Below, piece after piece: positions 54,712 through 64,000 of a stretch of DNA of 64,000 nucleotides. How positions within the stretch are numbered: the stretch's first letter is position 1; each line of letters starts with the position of its first letter. The notes under the pieces are model-generated. The model saw nothing but the letters and a program-made list of their open reading frames with translations, was not told where the DNA came from and ran no database searches. The stretch is taken from positions 22,059,363 to 22,123,362 of the forward strand of contig OZ038312.1 of NCBI GenBank assembly GCA_964035775.1, read 5' to 3'. This DNA comes from Osedax frankpressi (lineage: Eukaryota > Annelida > Polychaeta > Sabellida > Siboglinidae). The translations under genes and the position numbers were made by a program.

Positions 54712-57700
54712 ATAGTGTAGGGTGTAGGTGGTAGGGTGTATGGTGTATGATGTATGGTGTAGGGTGTATGGTGTAGGGTGTAGGGTGTATGGTGTAGGGT
54801 GTATGGTGTAGGGTGTATGGTGTAGGGTGTATGGTGTAGGGTGTATGGTGTAGGGTGTATGGTGTAGGGTGTATGGTGTAGGGTGTATGGTGTAGGGTGT
54901 ATGGTGTAGGGTGTATGGTGTAGGGTGTATGGTGTAGGGTGTATGGTGTAGGGTGTATGGTGTAGGGTGTATGGTGTAGGGTGTATGGTGTAGGGTGTAT
55001 GGTGTAGGGTGTATGGTGTAGGGTGTATGGTGTAGGGTGTATGGTGTAGGGTGTAGGGTGTAGGGTGTAGGGTGTAGGGTGTATGGTGTAGGGTGTATGG
55101 TGTAGGGTGTATGGTGTAGGGTGTAGGGTGTATGGTGTAGGGTGTATGGTGTAGGGTGTATGGTGTAGGGTGTATGGTGTAGGGTGTATGGTGTAGGGTG
55201 TATGGTGTAGGGTGTAGGGTGTAGGGTGTAGGGTGTAGGGTGTAGGGTGTATGGTGTAGGGTGTATGGTGTAGGGTGTATGGTGTAGGGTGTATGGTGTA
55301 GGGTGTATGGTGTATGGTGTAGGGTGTATGGTGTAGGGTGTAGGGTGTATGGTGTAGGGTGTATGGTGTATGGTGTAGGGTTTATGGTGTATGGTGTATG
55401 GTGTAGGGTGTAGGGTGTATGGTGTAGGGTGTAGGGTGTAGGGTGTAGGGTGTATGGTGTAGGGTATATGGTGTAGGGTGTATGGTGTAGGGTGTATGGT
55501 GTAGGGTGTATGGTGTAGGGTGTATGGTGTAGGGTGTATGGTGTAGGGTGTATGGTGTAGGGTGTATGGTGTAGGGTGTATGGTGTAGGGTGTATGGTGT
55601 AGGGTGTATGGTGTAGGGTGTATGGTGTAGGGTGTATGGTGTAGGGTGTATGGTGTAGGTTGTATGGTGTAGGGTGTATGGTGTAGGGTGTAGGGTGTAG
55701 GGTGTATGGTGTAGGGTGTATGGTGTAGGGTGTATGGTGTAGGGTGTATGGTGTAGGGTGTATGGTGTAGGGTGTATGGTGTAGGGTGTATGGTGTAGGG
55801 TGTATGGTGTAGGGTGTATGGTGTAGGGTGTATGGTGTAGGGTGTATGGTGTAGGGTGTAGGGTGTAGGGTGTATGGTGTAGGGTGTATGGTGTAGGGTG
55901 TATGGTGTAGGGTGTATGGTGTAGGGTGTATGGTGTAGGGTGTATGGTGTAGGGTGTATGGTGTAGGGTGTATGGTGTAGGGTGTATGGTGTAGGGTGTA
56001 TGGTGTAGGGTGTATGGTGTAGGGTGTATGGTGTAGGGTGTATGGTGTAGGGTGTATGGTGTAGGGTGTTTGGTGTAGGGTGTAGGGTGTAGGGTGTAGG
56101 GTGTATGGTGTAGAATGTATGGTGTATGGTGTAGGGTGTATGGTGTAGGGTGTATGTTGTAGGGTGTATGGTGTAGGGTGTATGGTGTAAGGTGTATGGT
56201 GTAGGGTGTATGGTGTAGGGTGTATGGTGTAGGGTGTATGGTGTAGGGTGTATGGTGTAGGGTGTATGGTGTAGGGTGTATGGTGTAGGGTGTATGGTGT
56301 AGGGTGTATGGTGTAGGGTGTATGGTGTAGGGTGTATGGTGTAGGGTGTATGGTGTAGGGTGTATGGTGTAGGGTGTATGGTGTAGGGTGTATGGTGTAG
56401 GGTGTATGGTGTAGGGTGTATGGTGTAGGGTGTATGGTGTATGGTGTAGGGTGTATGGTGTATGGTGTATGGTGTAGGGTGTATGGTGTAGGGTGTAGGG
56501 TGTATGGTGTAGGGTGTATGGTGTAGGGTGTATGGTGTAGGGTGTATGGTGTAGGGTGTATGGTGTAGGGTGTATGGTGTAGGGTGTATGGTGTAGGGTG
56601 TATGGTGTAGGGTGTATGGTGTAGGGTGTATGGTGTAGGGTGTATGGTGTAGGGTGTATGGTGTAGGGTGTATGGTGTAGGGTGTATGGTGTAGGGTGTA
56701 TGGTGTAGGGTGTATGGTGTAGGGTGTATGGTGTAGGGTGTATGGTGTAGGGTGTATGGTGTAGGGTGTATGGTGTAGGGTGTATGGTGTAGGGTGTATG
56801 GTGTAGGGTGTATGGTGTAGGGTGTATGGTGTAGGGTGTATGGTGTAGGGTGTATGGTGTAGGGTGTATGGTGTAGGGTGTATGGTGTAGGGTGTATGGT
56901 GTAGGGTGTATGGTGTAGGGTGTATGGTGTAGGGTGTATGGTGTAGGGTGTATGGTGTAGGGTGTATGGTGTAGGGTGTATGGTGTAGGGTGTATGGTGT
57001 AGGGTGTATGGTGTAGGGTGTATGGTGTAGGGTGTATGGTGTAGGGTGTATGGTGTAGGGTGTATGGTGTAGGGTGTATGGTGTAGGGTGTATGGTGTAG
57101 GGTGTATGGTGTAGGGTGTATGGTGTAGGGTGTATGGTGTAGGGTGTAGGGTGTATGGTGTAGGGTGTATGGTGTAGGGTGTATGGTGTAGGGTGTATGG
57201 TGTAGGGTGTATGGTGTAGGGTGTATGGTGTATGGTGTAGGGTGTATGGTGTATGGTGTAGGGTGTATGGTGTAGGGTGTATGGTGTAGGGTGTATGGTG
57301 TAGGGTGTATGGTGTAGGGTGTATGGTGTAGGGTGTATGGTGTAGGGTGTATGGTGTAGGGTGTATGGTGTAGGGTGTATGGTGTAGGGTGTATGGTGTA
57401 GGGTGTATGGTGTAGGGTGTATGGTGTAGGGTGTATGGTGTAGGGTGTATGGTGTAGGGTGTATGGTGTAGGGTGTATGGTGTAGGGTGTATGGTGTAGG
57501 GTGTAGGGTGTATGGTGTAGGGTGTATGGTGTAGGGTGTATGGTGTAGGGTGTATGGTGTAGGGTGTATGGTGTAGGGTGTATGGTGTAGGGTGTATGGT
57601 GTAGGGTGTATGGTGTAGGGTGTATGGTGTAGGGTGTATGGTGTAGGGTGTATGGTGTAGGGTGTATGGTGTAGGGTGTATGGTGTAGGGTGTATGGTGT

Positions 57701-58769
57701 AGGGTGTATGGTGTAGGGTGTATGGTGTATGGTGTATGGTGTAGGGTGTATGGTGTAGGGTGTATGGTGTAGGGTGTATGGTGTAGGGTGTATGGTGTAG
57801 GGTGTATGGTGTAGGGTGTTAGGTGTAAGGTGTATTTTGTAGGGTGTATGGTGTAGGGTGTATGGTGTAGGGTGTATGGTGTAGGGTGTATGGTGTAGGG
57901 TGTATGGTGTAGGGTGTATGGTGTAGGGTGTATGGTGTAGGGTGTATGGTGTAGGGTGTATGGTGTAGGGTGTATGGTGTAGGGTGTATGGTGTAGGGTG
58001 TATGGTGTAGGGTGTATGGTGTAGGGTGTATGGTGTAGGGTGTATGGTGTAGGGTGTATGGTGTAGGGTGTATGGTGTAGGGTGTATGGTGTAGGGTGTA
58101 TGGTGTAGGGTGTATGGTGTAGGGTGTATGGTGTAGGGTGTATGGTGTATGGTGTATGGTGTATGGTGTATGGTGTATGGTGTAGGGTGTATGGTGTAGG
58201 GTGTATGGTGTAGGGTGTATGGTGTAGGGTGTATGGTGTAGGGTGTATGGTGTAGGGTGTATGGTGTAGGGTGTATGGTGTAGGGTGTATGGTGTAGGGT
58301 GTATGGTGTAGGGTGTATGGTGTAGGGTGTATGGTGTAGGGTGTATGGTGTAGGGTGTTTGGTGTAGGGTGTAGGGTGTATGGTGTAGAATGTATGGTGT
58401 ATGGTGTAGGGGGTATGGTGTATGGTGTAGGGGGTATGATGTAGGGTGTTTGGTGTAGGGTGTATGGTATAGGGTGTAGGGTGTATGGTGTAGGGTATTT
58501 GGTGTAGGGGTATGGTGTAGGGTGTTTGGTGTAGGGTGTATGGTGTAGGATGTAGGGTGTAGGGTGTTTGGTGTAGGGTGTAGGGTGTAGGGTGTATGGT
58601 GTAGAATGTATGGTGTATGGTGTAGGGGGTATGGTGTATGGTGTAGGGGGTATGATGTAGGGTGTTTGGTGTAGGGTGTATGGTATAAGGTGTAGGGTGT
58701 ATGGTGTAGGGTGTTTGGTGTAGGGGGTATGGTGTAGGGTGTTTGGTGTAGGGAGTAGGGTGTATGTTC
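54712..58769. repeat. 4.1-kb array of GGTGTAG/GGTGTAT heptamers (14-bp dimer), about 580 heptamers
   Basis: The basic unit is a 7-mer GGTGTAK; the dominant dimer is GGTGTAGGGTGTAT. Runs of GGTGTAG-only or GGTGTAT-only units interrupt it. I see no C on the + strand across the core. Right-edge units are degenerate (GGTGTTT, GGGGTAT, AGAATGTAT). The complementary strand has no stop in any of the three frames, so a 1.4-kilocodon TPYTLHH frame results. Low-level variants recur at distant places (GGTGTTTGGTGTAGGG near 56067 and 58357), suggesting block duplication. Confidence 0.95.
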
Positions 58770-58799
58770 TATACCACATACTATACTTCAAATTCATAT

Positions 58800-58950
58800 T
58801 TACTACTTAATAAGTACTAACTACTTGTAGTTAAAACTTGACAGGTACTAATTACTAATAATTTACTACTTAATAAGTACTAACTACTTGTAGTTAAAAC
58901 TTGCTAGGTACTAATTACTAATAATTTACTACTTAATAAGTAGTAATAAA
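58800..58950. repeat. 64-bp tandem repeat, about 2.4 copies
   Basis: The unit starts TACTACTTAATAAGTACTAA and is repeated nearly identically at 58800 and 58864, with a partial third copy at 58928. It lies directly after the heptamer array. Confidence 0.85.
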
Positions 58951-59014
58951 TACTTGTCCTTACTTACCAGGTACTTAAATTATAGTCTCATAGTGAGTGA
59001 AACTGTGAGGTTCA

Positions 59015-59036
59015 CCGTACGCCGTACGGCGTACGG
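59015..59036. promoter_or_regulatory. 22-bp perfect palindrome, GC-rich, upstream of the rhodanese gene
   Basis: CCGTACGCCGT followed exactly by its reverse complement. It consists of overlapping CGTACG cores in otherwise AT-rich DNA, about 760 bp before the rhodanese ATG. It could be a dimeric-factor binding site; its function is unknown. Confidence 0.4.
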
Positions 59037-59671
59037 CATTAATAATGAGTTATTGTTCTTTCACTGTGCATTTAAGAAAATTATCAATAATATCATATAT
59101 AAATACATATATAAATATCATTATCTCGCTGGCATTATGTAGGCAAGGTTACTCAAATATTCATACAAATATGATGTAATAATTATTTCGCAACAAGACA
59201 CACCCAAATTGTACTTCCCTATACTATCCAGCACATTTAGTAATACAAATCGGCCTACATACCTCGGTGTTTATTTTTAAAAGATTCAACTTTCCTACAT
59301 GATTTAAATTTTTTTTTAATTATCGAAGTTCTGATTTTTAAGGACAAAATTATAAATATAGTCTTACTTTTTTAAAAATTAAAAAAAAAGTTGAGTATTG
59401 TAAATACAAGTATTGTTTATGAAGTACTCTTTTCCATTGCAATCGAATTACAATCATTCCAATGAGCCAACCGTCTACTCACATGTTCCAAAGCCTATTG
59501 GTCACATATAGGTACCATTCGGATATTACTCAAACTATTAGTACTCTTGTATTAGTACTCTCTTGTTTTACTCATTCATTTGATTTTCAAGGATATATAG
59601 AGCTAGGTAGTTATAATAAATTTAGCATTATTAATTCAAATCTATAATTTCCTGAATTTATTATAAGCCAC

Positions 59672-59703
59672 GCCTATATATTACCACGTGATATTATCAC
59701 ATG
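59672..59703 (+). promoter_or_regulatory. Candidate rhodanese promoter: TATA-like box and E-box palindrome
   Basis: CCTATATATTA is followed by CACGTGATATTATCACATG, an imperfect palindrome with a CACGTG E-box at 59685. It lies about 95-125 bp upstream of the ATG at 59797. CACGTG is the core bound by bHLH-ZIP factors of the USF, MITF or TFE type (family knowledge). Actual use is inference. Confidence 0.35.
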
Positions 59704-59796
59704 ATATAGGAGAACTTGAATTTTATATAAATTAATTTTCTTTTCATTTATAAGTACTATTATATTTTAGAAGTTATACTATATATATTTACAAAT

Positions 59797-62700
59797 ATGT
59801 CTTCACATATACGCAATACCCTACTCAGATGTTTATCAAATAGTGCGAAATTCCAAAATAGTAGGTTATTCGCAACTATTGCAAAAAAGAATGTTGAACC
59901 AATTACAAATATTTTATTGAAAAATGTTAAAAGTTAGTATATTTATAAATTCAATTTTAAGTAATTGTAGTTTGTATATTAAATTACGAAATCATCTAGA
60001 TAATGTATGATTATGTATTATATAATATAATGGTTTAATAACTATTAATATACTACTCATAAATGGTATAATAACTATTATAATGACTAAATTAACAGAC
60101 TGCAATTTATTACTATACAATTAAAATTCATTTTTATTTTCATAAGAATTGTTTTGTGAAGATCGAATACTGTTTTTTCGGTAGAGAATAACCTGTCTAA
60201 ACTTGTTAAGTTACAAAAAGAGTAATGAGTTAACATAGCGTAACTTATCTTACGTTAACAAAAAGTAACTGGTAATAAGTTACAAAAGTCTAGTTATATA
60301 ACCTAATTAAGAAATAGTACTAGCGTAAACTATTAACTATGATATGTGCATTACTTTATGATGGTTGAGAATTACTATAATTATTATAAGAAAAGTATTT
60401 TCATGTGTCATATTTTTCTTTATTATTGATAGTAATAGTAGTTATTACCATTCTAGAAATAAATAAAATGTTATAGTTATTTATTTTCCAATGTTTGCCT
60501 TTTCACATCTTTCATATCTTCTTCATCTGTTTCCTTCCTTTATATTTGCATTTATCTAATAAAATCCAACAAGTTGAGGAAATCCAATTGTAAACTTATT
60601 ATTTTTCTAATTAGTAAACATTTTTTAATTTCTCTACAATATGTTAGCATCACTTATTATTAATGTTTCATACGATTTTGTTGATTAATATTTTTATGAT
60701 AAACATTGAATTAAATGCACAGTTTCATCATATTTAAATTAATAAATGTATGTAATATATGTACAAAAAATATGTATGTAATATATGTATCTAATATATG
60801 TATGTAATATTATATGTATATAATATGTGTATGTAATATATGTATGTAATTTATGTGTATACCAAATAATAAAATCATTTAATAAACTATAGTTTATTAT
60901 AGTTAACATATATATTTCTAGTGATTTACTATGATTTACGTTCAATGGAAATAATTATATTGATCTATATTACTCTATATATAATATATCCCTTAGCATA
61001 GTAAGAATTGATTTTAATATCCAGAAGAAATTAAAATATATAAATAAATTTGCAGAAAATACTAACATAAACGGTGCTCCCATTTTGGTCTGAATTATTG
61101 ACTCACCGATTGTCAGTTTACCATTTCAAAATTGTAACCAGTAAAATTATAATAAATGTATATATAAAAATTACATTTAATTTTTATAATTTAATTTAAC
61201 ATGTATTATAAAATACTCCTGGCCTATCAATACACCTTTATAGATTTATTTACATAAATTATACATAAATTAAATGAATATTGAATATTAAATGTATGAT
61301 AATAGAAATATGCAATCTGTTAAATCAGAACTTAAGTAATTATAAGATAATACATATAGGAAATAAATTTGAATTTCTTATAAATAGCTCATTCTCATGC
61401 ATTGTATGATTGCCAGTTTTATTTACAATACTTGAACTATATACTGGACATATTCTACTGTATATCTATTATTTACTCAATTGAAACTATAGTAAACAGA
61501 TGGCCTAATGTCTCTAAAAATAGGATAACTATGTTAAATATTTGTAGGAATTGAAAAAATATCTTAATATACATATTTTATTTATTGTGATTTCGAAGTA
61601 TCATTAAATTAATGATTCATTTATAACATTAATTTAATTGTTCAATTTTCTTTTAACAAGAATAAATAGTCTAATATAAGGCAATGGAAAATTGCAATGT
61701 TTAAATTTTAATAACCAAAAGATATAAATCAATATTAACCAATTAAATTACTATAAATTGTATATGAATAATTAAAAAATAATTATTTTTAAAAAGCCTA
61801 TTAAATAATTAGTAGTATTTGTTTTTATAATATGACCTTTTATTTAATAAATACATTGTTATATATTACATTGTGAAAAATAACTCTGTAATATGATATA
61901 TATCTAGTAAATATAAAATATATTGAATTATTCTGAATTAATTTTATGAAATATAAAATATTAATAATAATATTTATAACAAAGTTAATAATATATAATA
62001 TAAGTAATTTATATTAGTAACTAAATAATTCATTTAATGAACTGCCTTCTTATATTTATTAAATTAATTTTGATTTATAATTCTCTATTTTCTTTGGTAA
62101 AGTTAGTGTAAAATTGAAATTGATAATAAGAATCCTATATTGATATTCCAAAATCCTATAAATATAAAACTATTACATTTTTTTGCTGGGTGTATATCAG
62201 CATATGATATATTAAATCTATACAATATTGTAGTGACTAAAAACCACTCTCTACAGATCAGAATCTGTCTCCTATATACATCCGTCATGTATGGAATACC
62301 ACACAAGCAGGTTTAGTAAGTTGTGTTTATTAAGTCATTGTTATTACTTTAGATAAGATTTTATAAATATAACGTACTTCATTAATAATAATTAATTTGG
62401 AATCGGAACACATTTATTACTGCTAAATTAAAAAATTATAAAATAGATACACTATTTGACATTTAGAATTATGATCTGTCTTCATGAATGTTTCAGTTCC
62501 CAAAGAAGATAGAGATACTTTCCCTGAGGTTGAAGTTGTGAATAAGTCTGATGTAGAGAAATTGGTGGCACTAAGAAATGGTTTAAATAATACATTTTTA
62601 ATAAATAGTAATTTTGTAACATTTTTATTGTTTAAAATATGATTATTTGTAAATATATTATTAAATTGTTATTATTGTTATTAAATTGTTATTGATCAAT

Positions 62701-63214
62701 ATTAGCCATTATTATTAGCCTTTATTAAATTACTCATCCCATTATTTATTATCGCCAGGATTTATAATTGATGTTCGCAATCCAAGTGAAATCTACAACT
62801 CTGGTAGAATAGGAAGAGCTGTAAATATTCCTCGTTAGGATTCATTATTTTGTATACTTTTTATTCCCTCGAATGAATTGAATAATTTACATAATTGATA
62901 TTTCTATTTCAATATCTGTTTCAATATCTATTTCAATTTCTGTTTCAATTTCAATTTCTCTTTCAATTATCACTAAGTATGAATATCAAAATTTGTATAA
63001 ATATAAAATATTGTAAGTGTTTAAACTCACGATGAGAACCTACACAATTTCTAGTTTCAACGCTGGATCCGATTTTTCGCCTTTCCGAAGAAGACTTTCG
63101 TCTCTTGTTGCAAGTGGAGAAACCAAAGGAGCATGATTTAGTAGTTTTGTATTGTAAAGCTGGTATCAGAGCTGGTCTTGGTTGCAGAACTTTGATGAAT
63201 CAAGGATATAAAAA
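59797..63214 (+). CDS. Single-domain rhodanese (sulfurtransferase) with likely mitochondrial presequence, 3' end beyond window
   Basis: Likely transfers sulfane sulfur through an active-site cysteine. Exons: 59797-59935 (about), 62497-62580, 62759-62833, 63055-63214; phases join cleanly. The start MSSHIRNTLLRCLSNSAKFQ, followed by NSRLFATIAKK, is rich in Arg/Ser/Lys with no acidic residue, which suits a mitochondrial targeting peptide. Then come EVEVVNKSDVEKLVALRNG, FIIDVRNPSEIYNSGRIGRA, VNIPLSTLDPIFRLSEEDF and VVLYCKAGIRAGLGCRTLMN. The order (DVR..E, G.I..A.NIP, C-x-x-G-x-R loop) is that of the single-domain TSTD1/Hsp67B/yeast RDL type, with the catalytic Cys present. Only the closing segment (family pattern GY-x-NV-x-NY-x-GGW-x-EW) is missing after GYKK. 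It presumably lies right of 64000. Confidence 0.85.
59936..62496 (+). other. Rhodanese intron 1, 2.5 kb, nothing else seen
   Basis: AT-rich. A TATGTATGTAATATA-type tandem repeat lies near 60745-60850. No frame of note. Confidence 0.6.
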
Positions 63215-64000
63215 GTAAGTCAATTATTTTATACCATCCTATATAAACATAATTTCAATAGAGAAAATATATAATAATAATATGAATTGTTACTCTAATT
63301 ATAACATGGTAGCAATGCAGTGTCTTATATAAATTGTTAAGTTATATTATTTTTTTTGTTTGAAATGCTGCTATAATCTGATAGCCAGTTTCAAATGATC
63401 GCATTCAAAACTTTCGTACTATGAGAATATAAACAATTATTTGTTAAATTCGTTTTTCCAGCTCCAAATGTTCTTATTATTTTATTCTGTGTAAAATATG
63501 ACATAACAACCCTGCGATATGTTTTTTTAATAACTTTAAAATTGTCTAAAAATAACTTTTAAATTTATACAAATGAACGCAGATAAGAATATAATTTGAA
63601 ACAGATTTCAAAATATGTATTGATTTAGGAATATAAAATATTACAATAATATTGTATTATTTAATATTCATTTATAAGTAAGAAACCCACTTAACTTAAA
63701 TAAAACTTTTAGCTATGCAATTATATTTTCTAAAAATTGTATCTATTATAAAATTAAATAAAATAGCTTATAAGCTAATTTATGTTTTAATTTAATAAAT
63801 ATAAATCACATTAAATAAAAAATACTGTACTTAAGTTCATGTTCACTCTACATAATATATCATTAAGTACAGCGAACACAATTTATTATATTATTTATTT
63901 AAAATAAATATATTCAAATATCTAAAACTTGATTATTTTAATTGGGCATTCATTGGGCATGCCCCCATTTTAATTTAATACTCGTTGGTATACCAAGGAT
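63215..64000 (+). other. Rhodanese intron 4 (start), to the window edge
   Basis: After the consensus donor GTAAGT the sequence is AT-rich. The only acceptor-like site with a good pyrimidine tract is CGTTTTTCCAG at 63451-63461. In phase it would add only NSKCSYYFILCKI before a stop, without the rhodanese C-terminal motif, so I treat it as intron. Confidence 0.5.

Noticed and set aside
54712-58769. Chromosome-end telomere
   Set aside because: The unit is GGTGTAK rather than a standard telomere repeat, and single-copy genes lie on both sides. At most an interstitial telomere-like array.
54457-58797. Minus-strand 1,446-codon TPYTLHH-periodic frame
   Set aside because: The complement of the GGTGTAG/GGTGTAT repeat has no stop in any frame. 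The non-repeat tail is short and resembles nothing known to me.
63462-63501. Possible alternative last exon of the rhodanese gene (adds NSKCSYYFILCKI then stop)
   Set aside because: In phase with a good acceptor, but it lacks the conserved C-terminal rhodanese segment and would truncate the fold. The true last exon is more likely beyond 64000.

Overview
The window is nuclear DNA from an intron-rich, strongly AT-rich animal. Nothing bacterial is present. The genes are split into short exons (41 to about 200 bp, plus a few long ones) by GT-AG introns, and the proteins are typical metazoan ones. I cannot place the lineage from sequence alone. Two features stand out. Tandem repeats cover roughly a quarter of the window. 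The 5' splice sites are odd: by my count 19 of 36 inferred donors have T at intron position +3.

I reconstructed four genes by joining exons in frame and comparing them with remembered family sequences. (1) RAD54L-type DNA translocase, minus strand, about 5961 down to 318, its 3' part running off the left edge. (2) DOT1L, the histone H3K79 methyltransferase, plus strand, 8328-31970, complete, at least 16 exons. (3) GOT1, cytosolic-type aspartate aminotransferase, minus strand, 50646-32330, complete, 9 exons, 405 residues. (4) A single-domain rhodanese with a likely mitochondrial presequence, plus strand, 59797-63214, its last part beyond the right edge. RAD54L and DOT1L are divergent, about 2.4 kb apart. 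DOT1L and GOT1 are convergent, with stop codons 360 bp apart. GOT1 and the rhodanese are divergent, about 9 kb apart. The four have no obvious common pathway.

Layout: 0.3-6 kb RAD54L, with a 47-bp minisatellite (2.8-4.1 kb) grown out of an exon/intron junction; 6-8.3 kb intergenic; 8.3-32 kb DOT1L, whose 10.8-kb intron 3 holds a polypyrimidine array and an AT-rich array and whose intron 8 holds 13-bp and 30-bp arrays; 32.3-50.6 kb GOT1, whose 13.5-kb intron 2 holds more than 8 kb of arrays, including a 3.9-kb 12-bp array that stays in phase throughout; 50.6-59.8 kb intergenic, with a 4.1-kb array of GGTGTAG/GGTGTAT heptamers; 59.8-64 kb rhodanese gene.

Many very long open frames in the window are by-products of repeats with no stop codon, not genes. 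I saw no transposon or virus-like coding sequence, no CRISPR array and no recognisable tRNA or rRNA gene.
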